Below, piece after piece: positions 32,853 to 44,077 of a stretch of 64,000 bases of DNA. Position numbers and translations under genes: made by a program. The notes beneath the pieces are model-generated. The model worked only from the letters and a program-made list of their open reading frames with translations, had not been told where the DNA came from and did no database searches. Source of the DNA: Rheum nobile (Eukaryota > Streptophyta > Magnoliopsida > Caryophyllales > Polygonaceae); the NCBI GenBank assembly GCA_027886185.1, contig WOAB01000893.1:1240001-1304000 (forward strand). The letters are read 5' to 3'. Each line of letters begins with the position of its first letter. Position 1 is the first letter of the stretch.

Positions 32853-33382
32853 GGGCTTGGGCTTGCTTGTGGGCTTGTGGGCTTTGATTTGGGCTGCAGA
32901 CCAAATCCTCCGCCATCAATACCGGAGATCTTCGCAATTACTCCGGAAGATCCGTAACGTCCACCGCCACTAATGCAGAAGATCTGCAACGGTCACAACG
33001 TGATCCTCCATGAATGCAGAAGATCTGCAACGGCTCCTCCTCCAAGCTCTATATAAGAGCGAGCGTCCTCTCATTCAGAAAACACACATCGAACACAGCT
33101 ATCCTCCTCCCTCCTCTCTGTTTTCCGAAAAAATCGAGTCTGAGAGTGCTCCACAGAAACGGTTCGTAGCCTTCGGTCCTTTGGTTACGCAAGTCCGAAG
33201 TTGTTCAAGCAGTTGTATCCTGGGATTCGGAACGCCATCAACCGTCGCAATACGGGGCGTTTTCAGAATTAAGGAGAGAGATATCGTTCTCGACTCTGCT
33301 TCGTAATTCTATTCGGTATAATTTCGTTTCGTTATTGTACGCTTTCTTATTGCAGTTTATATTTAGTATATGCGTTCCTACA
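32481..33382 (+). repeat. Copia-1 3' LTR
   Basis: This complete 902-bp LTR has ends TGTTGGAA and TTCCTACA, imperfect inverted repeats. It contains repeated GGGCTC words (about 32825-32860), two copies of an AATGCAGAAGATCTGCAACGG unit (near 32972 and 33013) and a clear TATA box tctatataag near 33047. Confidence 0.9.
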
Positions 33383-33387
33383 AGTAG

Positions 33388-34152
33388 CAATTTTGAAAAC
33401 CACATTCAATAATACAATAGGGCGGAAATGCGCAACAATCAATCTTCGGAATTAAGGTCATCAAAGCATTACCTAACCCTTGAGGGAGAATCCCACACGA
33501 AGGACAGAATCAGTGACATTGCTACCAACAGTCGACCAGTTTTGGTGATAAAAAATAGCATGGAAGTCGTCCGGACCCGGGGACTTGAACGATCCCATCA
33601 TTTTTCAGTGAATAAAAGAGGCGATGAGCATCAGCAGAGAGAGCAGGAAAGCTGTTGTAAGTAGGCACAATGATACGACCAAGGATCGCAGCCTCCGCAG
33701 TAACCCAAACTCCAGCAAAGAAATTGAGAACCATAGTTTTGAGCTCATTGGAATCAGAAACCCAAACTCCAGCCGAATCTTGGAGCGTGAGAACTTTATT
33801 AGATCCACGGCGAATAATGGTGGAGAGATGATAATAGCGAGTGTTTCTGTCTCCTTCAAGCAAGAAAGACGCCCGAGATTTCTGAAACCAAAACAATTGC
33901 GTTGGGCACCCTCGAGCCGAGCCCACAGTTTTCTCTTCCTTTGGAAAATATTACCGAAAACATTCTTATTCCAACTGAACAAGTCGTGTGACAAAGCCGA
34001 CAAATTCTCACATATGTTCGCGGAAGAACCCCAGTGATCGGCTAAGAATTGGTTGAAATTCTGGTGCATCATCCAGGCAGCGTGAGTCCAAGCGAAGCAA
34101 CAATGGTCGATGATCTGAATAAGAGGTAGGGGGAGAGAGGATCTCCTTACCC
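33388..34152 (-). mobile_element. LINE-1 fragment: endonuclease-RT linker and RT N-terminus
   Basis: The minus strand reads HQNFNQFLADHWG, LFSWNKNVFGNIFQRKRKLWARLEG, FWFQKSRASFLLEGDRNTRYYH and STIIRRGSNKVLTLQDSAGV, the linker that follows the endonuclease in plant LINE ORF2. RT N-terminal sequence follows, down to the copia-1 insertion, and the text resumes at 26721. The endonuclease itself is missing. At 34120-34152 the fragment begins with an RT motif (GDPLSP) that belongs far downstream, so this end is rearranged. Confidence 0.82.
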
Positions 34153-34499
34153 CGTATTTTTGTAAGGTTATAATTTGCAGCATAATAATTTTTCTGATGA
34201 TTTACTTGGTGTATATAACACCGAATCCCTAGCCTCCTTTTTTCTTGTTATTTTTTACACCAAATTTCTCTTTCCTATCTTCTGGGGACTGCTGAGTACG
34301 TAGGTGACCGAGTACTAGCATCAATCTGCACACACAGGTGCCGCATGGGGCTGCATATGTCGTAGCTTGATTTGTACTAGGTACTCTGAGATTGGCTCTT
34401 TGCTTCTTGTCCTGCTTTATTAATTTATTCCACGGCCCGTGTGCATGACCTCCCTCAAAATCCTTAATCAGATCATTTGGGAAAGATGATGTATCAATC
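34153..34499. other. Unassigned stretch between LINE-1 pieces
   Basis: No gene or recognised repeat is visible. The sequence separates the rearranged ORF2 fragment from the ORF1 remnant. It takes the place where the rest of ORF1 and the endonuclease would be expected. Confidence 0.5.
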
Positions 34500-35080
34500 T
34501 CCGGTGAGGGGAAGCATAGATCCGGATTCCTTCATATTGGATCGACCACGAAATCGGAAGCGGGAGAGCAAAGGCTTGGTAAGATCAATTCAACTCCAAG
34601 ACGAACAAACTGACCTAGCTCGATCCACTGCAATTGTAGTTTTATCAATGCTAACCACCGTTCCTACTAACTGACCAACACGTTTCAGAAACCCCTCATG
34701 GAAGTACTCTAAACTCAAACCAGGGATTTGAATCCAAGCCGTTAAAACCTTGGTAATATCATTATGAGGATCGAAGTTGGGCGTCCAGCGTCGGATCATC
34801 AAGTAGTTGTCTCCGAGCATCCAGGGCCCCTCCCCTCAGTAAGAACATGATAAGCCAGTAAGGGCATTTTTAGGAGAGAAGGAGCACAGATCAGAACTTG
34901 ACTCCTTGGAAGTGGCTTGTGCTAGTGTCGGGAACTGATTCGTGGAGTTGGGATGGGAAGCTTCCAAAGAGAATAGGGGTTGCTAAAGCCCTCTACATGT
35001 CGACCTTTGCCCTCGAGGGGGAAGCAATGTCATCAATTTTCATATCACCACCAGAGCATGGTGGTTTAGGTACTCCATGA
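34500..35080 (-). pseudogene. LINE-1 ORF1 remnant (DUF4283 domain)
   Basis: Minus frame 34820-34590 reads DNYLMIRRWTPNFDPHND, KVLTAWIQIPGLSLEYF and RVGQLVGTVVSIDKTT. In the next codons a stop and then IDLTKPLLSRFRFRGRS follow. These are the conserved blocks of the DUF4283 domain of plant LINE ORF1, an RNA-binding protein that forms particles with LINE RNA. The zinc knuckle that should follow is gone. Upstream to about 35080 the ORF1 N-terminal region is degraded. The 5' end cannot be fixed and no TSD matching the poly(A) end was found. Confidence 0.7.
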
Positions 35081-35345
35081 ATCGAGCAACGCCGGCGACG
35101 GCAGCTACGAGGCCGAAATCAAAAACAGTCGGGGCGGGGAAACCTAGCGCGTGGGGCGCGTTTTTTTCCTTCTTTGACAGCGCTTGCGAGTTGCGACTTG
35201 TGAGAACGCAGCTTTAAATACGCCGTTTCCATAAAACGCTGCGTCGGATTGAACATAACCTTGCACATTCTCTGAAGTCCGCTTTCCGAGACCAACAAAC
35301 AGCTTCACTGATCACACCACGCTCTCCCCAATAAACGGAACACCG
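35081..35345 (+). promoter_or_regulatory. Promoter and 5' leader of the BTB gene
   Basis: A TTTAAATA box at 35213-35220 lies about 130 bp upstream of the ATG at 35346. The leader is C/A-rich and has no upstream ATG after about 35250. The LINE-1 ORF1 remnant ends only ~130 bp upstream of the box, so the available proximal promoter is short. Confidence 0.5.
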
Positions 35346-38300
35346 ATGGAGCAACCACCACCTCCGCCGCTCCCTCCACCAGCCCACCACCACCACCACC
35401 AATATCGCAACCAGTCCCCAATCCTCCGCCCTTGCAACCATCTTAAAATGGCGATGCCGCCGCTTCCGCTTTCATCGCAGGGCTCCGATAACGATCGGAG
35501 CAGCGGCGAATTGCGCGCTCTCGACTGTAACCTCACCTCCCTCTGTGACCACATCCAATTGGAAGGATTTAGCAATGGATCGTTCTCCGACATTGTTGTC
35601 CATGCAATGGGCTCCACTTACCTTCTACATCGTCTTATTCTGTCTCGAAGCTCTTACTTTAGGTTTCTCACTCTTTTTTTTATCGAAATCGAAGTCTTGA
35701 TTTTAGTCCGGAATCTTGCAAATTTTAGGGTTTTAAATTGCGTGAGGTGGAGGTATTAATTAGGGTTTATTCATTGTTCTATGTGTCCTATTTGCGCTGG
35801 GTTGATGCAATCGGTGGGCAGCTTCGAGAATTTGTTCATTATTACCAAATCCTATGGGACTATGGTTCTGATCGCATTAGTGTTATTGATCTTTCGATAA
35901 TTTTCTAGGGTGGTTAGTGGAGTGAATTTCTTCGAGGATTCTGAATTCTGACGATCTACTCTGATAGCGTTACAATCTCGCTGGGGTGCATATGTATGGA
36001 AGTTTAGGCCACTCATGCTCGTTTTTTCTTAGGAATCATGAAATGGAAAGAACACTCGATTAGTTAGTTGATTACAATGCCAAGAGTGAGTTGATAGAAT
36101 GATGGGGATACTGTTTATAGGCTTCAGCATAATAAAAATGGGGTCGGGAATCATTTGTAACCACTTATTCTGTTGATTCCCCCCCATCCCAATTGAATTC
36201 TTCAATGTTAACATAAAGTGTCTTTGGTTGAAGACCATTTCTTCACTCTGATGCAAGTATTATTCAGGAACATGCTGCATGGTCCCTGGAAAGAAGCTAC
36301 TGCTCCAGTTGTGACATTGCAGATAGATGACAAAAATGTCAATCAAGAGGCAATAGCACTTGCCTTAGCATACATTTATGGACATCATCCAAAGCTAAAT
36401 GATAGTAATGCATATCGAGTCCTTGCGGCTGCTTCCTTCCTTGATCTCCAGGTATTGTGCTCCTCAACACACTGAAGTCCTTACCTTTTTCTTCTGTAGT
36501 AGTGCATATGTCATTGCGTCCACATCTCTCTTATCTTTCTTAAGTTGTGGTCTTGTTCACTTGTAAGCATAGCACAGAGTGATCATTAATTGAAATTATG
36601 CTTGCAGGATTTATGTGCAATCTGTACCGATTTTATTGTTTCCGAACTGTGGACTTCAAATTTCTTGACGTATCAGGTTTGGAATTTTTGCTTCCATGAG
36701 CTTTTGTGATTTGTTTCAGTAACTTGCATTCTAATTTTAATAGATTTTTTTGTGGCAGGTATTTGCAGAGAACCAAGACTATGGTATTCATGGTGAGCGT
36801 GTTAGAAGTGCTTGCTGGGGATACCTTTGTCAGAGTGGTTCCGTGGAGTTGAGAGAGGTATGAAATTCAGATCCAGGAGAATGCATTAGTTCTTTTGTGC
36901 TTTAAATAGTGTGTTGTGTTTTACCAGGATTCTAACACTTCAGTTGAAAGTAGGTGCTCCCAAAACTTTCCTCTCACACTTTGCATGCTTTGCTTACCTC
37001 AAATGAGTTGTGGGTACCTAGTGAAGAGCAACGGTAACAGCGCTCCACATACGTTCTACTTATTTTTAGATGTTACTTGTATGGTTGCTGACACTTCTTT
37101 TGGAAAAGATTTGAGTTGGCACTGGACACACTTCTCAAGAAAGCAAGGGATGAGCAGCATGAGAAAGGGGGTGTCCATGCGGAGGCAGGAATAGAAAACC
37201 ATCAATTAGCTGATAGAAAAGGAAAGAATACTGTAGACAGCAGTGACTGCAGAAGTCTGGGATCTGGTATAGAACATGTAGGTTCAAAGATAATCTTATT
37301 GGACATAGTAGGTTTACATGAATTCTCGTTCAAGTAGTCTGTTGCTAACTTTCCGATGGTGTTTATGGTAAACAGGTCCAGCATGTTACTTGTGCACGCC
37401 CTCATGGGGATCCAAAATACCCCAGAATGGACCAACCTTCATCAGTGACTAACCCATTTTCTGATACCGAAAGAAATAGATCCCCATATTCTTATCTTGA
37501 AACGCCAGTTAATTTTCAAACAAGTGCACAAGGATGTGATGGACTGCCTGTGGAAGGGCCATCTGAAAGCTTGTGCTACCAATTTAGTAACAATAATTGG
37601 CTATCTGAGAGAGATTTGCAGAACTGTTCATCATCAAATTCATCTTGTAACCTTATCATGCCAAATGAATGGAGTGGCTATGACATGCATCTGTCCTGGG
37701 GTGGAAGGGTTGTTGGGAAAAGGAAGACAAAACATTATGTAAAGGATTTTGGGGTAGGAGAGGAAGAATATGATACTTTCAACACTATTTTTGAAGGAGG
37801 CTCTCTTTTATACTGTAATGTGTCATTTGAAGCACTTCTGAATGTGAGAAAGCAACTTGAAGAATTGGGTTTTCCTTGCAAAGCTATAAATGATGGTCTA
37901 TGGTTGCAGGTTTGAATCTAAATCTCTTGATCTTGGTATATTACCTATTCATATATTCAAATTGTTGATGATGCACTAAGCACATCTGATTATAGCACAA
38001 TATCTTCTAGTTGAAGTATATATCTCCTGGAGACTGGCTTTTTAAAGTGAAGTCGGATTTGATGTCAAATAATATTGCAGTCCATTATGGATGTAAATAT
38101 CTGCAATTTTTACTTATTGCTTAGCAATCTGAAAAGTACAATCTCCTATCTACAAGGAGGTTGAATCACTGGCATTTGCATGAAGCTTAATCCTATTGAT
38201 GATATTTGGGAAGTTTATTGTGCCCTCTGATGCTTTGCTTCCGCTTCAACAAGTTCAAGATGTTGTACCTTGCTATTTTTACTAACCTTGCAATTTGTTG

Positions 38301-40387
38301 GTTATGCTCACAATAGCTGCTTCTTATTTGAGGTATATACTAAAAACTGGCCCTTCAACACTCATGCCCACTAGTATTCAACTGAATATTTCTTTCCCTT
38401 TTATAGAAAATACAAAGTTCCCGCTCTTTGAAAACCATATAATAATAATAGAATAGGTCTTGAATCTACATTTCTTTTTTCTATATGCTCGTGTTGTATT
38501 GACTATCCTGTCACTTTGCAGATGCTTCTAAGTCAGCGAGTGCAAGAAATTGCAGCTGAAACATGCAAAAACTGCTGTCTCTTAGGCATGGCATGCGCAT
38601 GCAGGCAGGCCTTTGCATTTTCGCATGGAGTGCCAACCACCAATTACTATGTGCAAGGACCGGATCAGCAGTTTCCACCTGCTAATCCTGGTAACTTGTA
38701 TGATGCAGATTCTCCAGCAGGTGCAGGAAATGGTATTCTTAGACCAGTGAGAGTGCATGTAAGGGGGTCCAATGATGGGCTTGCTGGCATTGGCCGCGGT
38801 ACTACCTTAGTTCCCGCAAATGCCTGGCCACCTACACGATTTGTGTATTCACGTGTACCTATCGGTGTTGGTAATAGAAATGGCCAGCAATCATTAGCCA
38901 ATGATGATCAAGTGGCTGGACCTAACCAAAATGGTGACCTGGCTGGAGATGGATTGACTGTCTTGGTTGGACTAAGTGAAGGAGGAAGGAATGCACCAGT
39001 TGCTCATTCAGGGCAAACAAGCAGAACTTTGGAGATGACTGTTCAGACTAGCTTGGATGGAACCCCTGTTGCTGGGCTAAATGGTGGTACGGTTGACATA
39101 GCGGAGTCGTCTGATAATGATACTGAATTCCAGTGGGAGAGCTCTGACAATGCTTCTATATCTCTAGATCTTAAAACACCTTTGAGTCACTTCCCACCAT
39201 TTCGCTTTGGGTTAGTCATTCCCTAGCTTGCTTTAGATTGATGCCTGCTCAGATCTTTTTTGCATGGTGGATTATGGCCTTTTCATTTTTTCAAATATTT
39301 ATCTACCTGCTGGGTTATTAGTTTGTAGTTTGAGTTCAATTTCAGATGATAATTTTAGTGTTCCTCCCCGTTTTCTCTGGCCTTTTTTGTGTAGAGATAT
39401 CTGCTCGCCTGTATTCTGTATGATAATCTTAATTTTACTGAATTCTAGGTTTCCAGTTTGCAGTTTGAGTTTGTTTTCACTTTTCAGTTATTTATATTAG
39501 CATTTATTCCAGCCTAATTTCACATATTGATGAACCCTGGGTATTTTTAACAGGGTAGAATTTGGGGACGTGCACAGGCTCACTGATGGTCAAGTTAAGC
39601 ACTCACCTGAAGCGTTTTATGCTGGTTCCTTGTGGAAGGTACCTTTTTTTTCTGTTATCCCAAGTGACATCTGAGTCTTAGTTTGTAGAAACCTTTCTGC
39701 TCCGTTTGCTTAATTATCTTGACTTGATAATCGAGTTTATTAAATCTAATAATAGGTCAGTGTGCAAGCTTTTAGTGATGAAGACCCTCAGGGACGTAGA
39801 ACTCTTGGTAATTCTTGACTTGAGAGATTGTTATGCTTATTGCTGACATTTTTCTGTTCATTAGAGAATAACTTTGGTAACCTTCTTATTTTGTATGTGC
39901 AACTTTAGGCTTGTTTATTCACCGTCGTAAGGCAGAAATAACTGATCCTCTGAGGAAGGTTAGACATATTTGCAGTCATGTGCATTCCCTAATCAATATG
40001 TGACCTCATTCCTGGCAGCAAAGCAATATCCAGGCCATCAGACTTTTAGAAGAATTGACTGTGTTGTTGTTGTCTTGTTTGTTTCCGGTAGGTGCACATA
40101 TACATGGATTCTCGAGAAAAAGTCACAGCCCGTTATCAGGTAGAATTCTCTTGTGCAAGATGTGTGGTGAATTTAGAACTCAGGTTTCTTACTTTGTTTT
40201 CTTGACTCAGCTGATCTGCCCGTCAAAGCGGGAAGTAATGGTGTTCGGAAGCTTTAAACAACCAGGCACCCTTCTACCCAAAGCTCCGAAAGGTTGGGGG
40301 TGGCGTAGCGCTCTGTTATTTGACGAGCTGCCCGGTCTTCTTCAAAATGGTTGCTTGAGGGTTTCTGCAGTGGTGCAGCTTGTGTAA
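35346..40387 (+). CDS. BTB/POZ domain protein, 13 coding exons
   Basis: Exons: 35346-35662, 36268-36451, 36608-36676, 36759-36857, 36954-37033, 37109-37277, 37376-37909, 38522-39210, 39554-39638, 39756-39807, 39909-39958, 40092-40139, 40211-40387. All introns are GT-AG and phases join to 2553 nt, 850 residues. After a Pro/His-rich N-terminus (residues 4-20), LCDHIQLEGFSNGSFSDIVV and YLLHRLILSRSSYFRNML form the BTB domain. It is followed by a BACK-like helical region (DLCAICTDFIVSELW, VLPKLSSHTLHALL). BTB proteins usually dimerise and often adapt substrates to CUL3 ubiquitin ligases. The long C-terminus has a Cys cluster (CKNCCLLGMACAC) and ends GWGWRSALLFDELPGLL. The partner is unknown. This is the only intact host gene here. 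Confidence 0.9.
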
Positions 40388-40488
40388 TATCCATCTCAAT
40401 TAGTGAAATGGAGTACCAATATTAGTACTGTTTTTTTGTGTTTTGGGGCTGGATGAACACAACTAAATGAATAAATCAATTCATCATT

Positions 40489-40512
40489 ATATATATATAT
40501 ATATATATATAA
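40489..40512. repeat. (TA)n microsatellite
   Basis: About 12 TA units lie about 100 bp after the BTB stop codon and abut the left end of a MITE. Confidence 0.9.
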
Positions 40513-40793
40513 TAGAGAAAGTGTCACATGAGAACGGACACTTAGGTACGAACGTGCGAATGTTGGATGTGCATAGGTTTATGTTTGTATGTACATGACT
40601 CTGAATGTGGAAATTCATGCACATACAGACATTGTTAAAATTTGCACTAGTTTATACATATATGTGTGTGACTATATGTAAGTAAAAACTCGTACACATA
40701 CAAGTATTATTAATGTACTCTAAAGAATATATGAATTTTTGTATGTATATGTGCATTCGCACCTAATATCCATTCTCACTTGATTTATCCTTG
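40513..40793. mobile_element. MITE with ~40-bp imperfect terminal inverted repeats
   Basis: The left arm (from about 40516) reads agaaagtgtcacatgagaac and then ggacacttaggtacgaacgtgc. The reverse complement of the right arm reads taaatcaagtgagaatggat and then attaggtgcgaatgcac. The arms match over most positions. The interior is non-coding and rich in TATGTGTG words. Superfamily and TSD are unclear because the left flank is a TA microsatellite. It lies in the 3' flank of the BTB gene. Confidence 0.6.
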
Positions 40794-43700
40794 ATATATT
40801 AAAACAAAAGTTTTAAACCATAATCATTCTGGAGCCATTTTCTGACTTTTTCCTCATTAAGAAAATGTGAATGCATCAACAATCTAGGAAAAACTAACAA
40901 AATTCATATTAACAAAACTTGGCATTTCCAATCTCTATCATTGAAGTTGATCTTTCCCTTATTTCTAGCTTTTATCATATTTTTGCAATCCTCTTACATT
41001 CGTTTGATTTGCGATGCGTTGTCCAACATAGATGCTAAACATCACCGTGTTTTGACTATCGCATCACCATATAACACAAATTGATGATAATGCCCTTTCA
41101 CCCATCGTTGAGGAAACATGTTCACACAATGTCAGGGAAACTAGATACCGTTTCCGCTGATCATGAAAGAAAGCATGTCCACATGTTTTTAGAACACTGT
41201 TGATGAAGTCCTACTCATGAAAGATGGTTATAACTTAAAATTTCGCTGCTTCACTTGTCATGCTTGCATTAACCTATATAATAGAAAAGTTTCCATACAT
41301 ATCAAGATGATCACTTTGACAAGAAAAACACGTTCATAGCTATAACTCCTAAAAGCACAAAACCTCACTCTTTGATAATTACCAAAATATACTAGGTAGG
41401 CACTTTAAGGCACCAAGTAAAGACTGAAATCTTAATCTTATCTATGAAGAGTTCTAATCTATCTAACTATAAAAATTGCAATTCCCTTAGAAACCGTACG
41501 TTTTTTGTTTTATTCTGTGTAATGCTGCTTTTATTTATTGGGCTTTACCTATTGGAAAGTGTTCACATGCCCATGTTATCAAGCTGATCAGGTTGCCTAA
41601 ATTGAGTAATTTGTTAAAATGTCCCAATTGCTGTTGTCTTCAACCTTCAATGAGGTTCATACACTCTTTCTTCCACAGACATTTTACATCTGCGCCCTTA
41701 TTGCGTGGCTTCCCTTCTCCTAATGTCGGCGCATGTTCTGTCCTTGGCTCCCTTTTCTTTTGCACTTTCGGCCAAATAAACTCCTTGGATGCTTTGATTT
41801 GTGGCAGTTGTTTGGGATGCTTTGATTTGTGACAAGCTGGCAGCTATTTGGGGTTGGATTCCCTCTTGCGCACACCGCTCCCACGCTCATATGCAGGGGT
41901 GGAGCCAGGATTTTATCCCAGAGGGGCTAAAATCTTGCACGGTAAAATTTTCGTGTGGCTTAAATCATATTTCGCAAAAAATCAATTTTAACTTTTTTAT
42001 GAACCTTAAGGTAATTTTCACATGATATGAGAAAAAAAAGCTTAAGTAATTTTAATTTTGTGACTTAAATCTGTTAGGGATGACTGAAATTGCATTTTTA
42101 AATGAGATGAATGAGAGAAATTATATTGGGGCTAGATGAAATTACATTTTTATATTAAATAAGGGTAAAAAAGCTTTGAAAATTTTAATTTTTTTTGAAA
42201 AAAAAAAGTTTTTTTTTGTGGGGGCAGAGGGAGGCAATGGTTGGACTCTCCTCGAAATGCAAGTTGTAGGCTAGGATGAGGGAGGCAATGGTGCGTCGCA
42301 GAATGAGGTGCGGCTTGCGAGGGCGCTGAAGGTTGTCGACGCCGCTAGGGTGGGAAGATCTGGTGAACAATCGCCTGAGGCCGTATAGTTTTTGGCGGAT
42401 CTACACCGGAACCGGAGCGATAATGCTTAGATTCCTCTTTCCCTCTCTTCATCTTGCTCCACCCTTCAAATTCCCCAATTCTAAACCCTAATCGTGCCTT
42501 CAGTTGTGGCGCATTACAATAATTTTTCAGATTCTGTATCAATTTGACTTATGCTTTGTTGATTTAATAAATCATAAAAATATTTAAATCAAATAGTCCT
42601 TCGCCTTGCCTTTTTTTCCTCTTTTTAGTTCTCTTGCTTCACGGGAAAATCATATTTACTTTTTTTCCCATTTTACAATGATTTTCTTTTTAATTTATAT
42701 CTTTCAAATAACATATAGTTGTTGTATGACATAGCTATTCCACGTGGTAAGCCACCAGCAACTTCAACTTTGTACCTTATCTCTGTTATAGCATGTTACA
42801 CTACCGCCTCTGTTACGTGTTTCCTTTTTTATATGTATTTACTTGTTTTGTTCATGTTATTTACTTCCTCTGTTCCATTCATTTTTTCATTGTAGTTTAA
42901 TGTCGTGTTACCAATAGCTCTTCACGTGTTAGGCATCCATGTAGTGGCATTTACCTAAGCTTATCGGTGCATTGGCTTTTACCTAAGCTTATCTCTGCAT
43001 TAGAATATTAGGCTTATTCCCTTCACTTTATTTTCTACATTATCATCTCTAGCTGGGTTATATAAAACTCTATACCTGTAATAATAATTTTTCACAGCAT
43101 TTCCATCAGTGAGACTCACTATGTTTTCTTTTTATGTTCTACTCATCTAATTTGCTCTAACGGAGTTCAAACATGTAATCTTACCATAGAGAAGAGTAGA
43201 AGACTACTATGTATTTTTTCCAGTTTATAACTTGGGTTTTTTCCTTTTACATGTTTTATTATCTCTAAGGATCTCTACATGAAGAGAATTAATTCATTAA
43301 GGTCAGTACCAAGCTGAATGGCTATTATGCAATTTATCTTGCCAATTATTTCTTAAGCTTTACTTCTTGTTGTTTTGTTTTATATGTCAAAAAAGTTAGA
43401 TAATTCTCAAAATTGGTCTTTGCTGAAAAAATAACCAAATTAATTTAGAATACTTAGTTTACAAACTGATGAACTATGCGCTATTAATTAAGCAATATGG
43501 CAATCAATTTTTATCTCACACATGGGATATAAAATTGTTATGAATTTGATCTTCAAATTTGTTTTTGTTTTTCTATTATATAAACTGTAAACCGAACATG
43601 TAACTCATTCTCTGTGTTTTATTTACTGTGTTGCTGAAATTTAGCACTTACTGAAATTTAACTGAGTCCTTAACAAAAGAAATAATTCTTAAGCGTAAAG

Positions 43701-44077
43701 CTTGGAAGAAGTTCACTTTCCCATGAAGCGTGTTGGTCTATCAGTAATTGCGTCAGGAGAAAGGAATTTTTTTTTTTTTTGAAAAACTGAAAAGGATTAT
43801 TGATATGTATACTATGATAAACAAATGTTTTTACGAATACATTTTTCTAGTTCGGCCTTTAGTCAGCTTTTTTAGTTTGATTCGAGAGTAAAGATAAAAT
43901 GTTTTATTCTATTATAACATATGTAAGGAGTATCTATACAGGAAACTGTATGTGTGAGAAGGTCTAGATAACCAGAGTCTTTCCTCTCTGTTTAGGAAAA
44001 CTCCCTTCTCTCCTGCTTCTGCCGTGGGAGCTTCTCTAGCCTTTGTGCTAGTTTTTCTGGTTTGGTCTTTGGCTTCC

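Larger units (their letters stand above)
26727..33382 (+). mobile_element. Copia-1: nearly intact Ty1/copia element inside LINE-1
   Basis: This 6656-bp element begins TGTTGGAACT and ends GTTCCTACA. It is bounded by agtag (26722-26726, 33383-33387). The polypurine tract tgtgggggat (32471-32480) precedes the 3' LTR. The polyprotein is a single frame with one stop. The two LTRs agree only for the first ~370 bp; the 5' copy then departs into T-rich leader sequence, so its promoter end, R/U5 and PBS are missing. The element cannot complete a normal cycle as it stands. Confidence 0.9.
40388..43932. other. AT-rich intergenic region
   Basis: No gene is supported. It holds a (TA)n run, a MITE (both listed), and a possible truncated hAT-like terminus at about 41894 (caggggtggagccaggat) without a matching right end. 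A two-copy ~28-bp repeat (acctaagcttatc units) lies near 42950-43005. Open frames at 41.6-42.0 kb have no recognisable domain. Confidence 0.6.

Noticed and set aside
41890..42260. hAT element starting caggggtggagccagg
   Set aside because: The left terminus resembles a common plant hAT end, but no right terminus or TSD was found, so it is not called.
44024..44077. Signal-peptide-like extension of LINE-2 ORF1
   Set aside because: It starts at GTG. The sequence before ATG 44078 is LINE 5' UTR.
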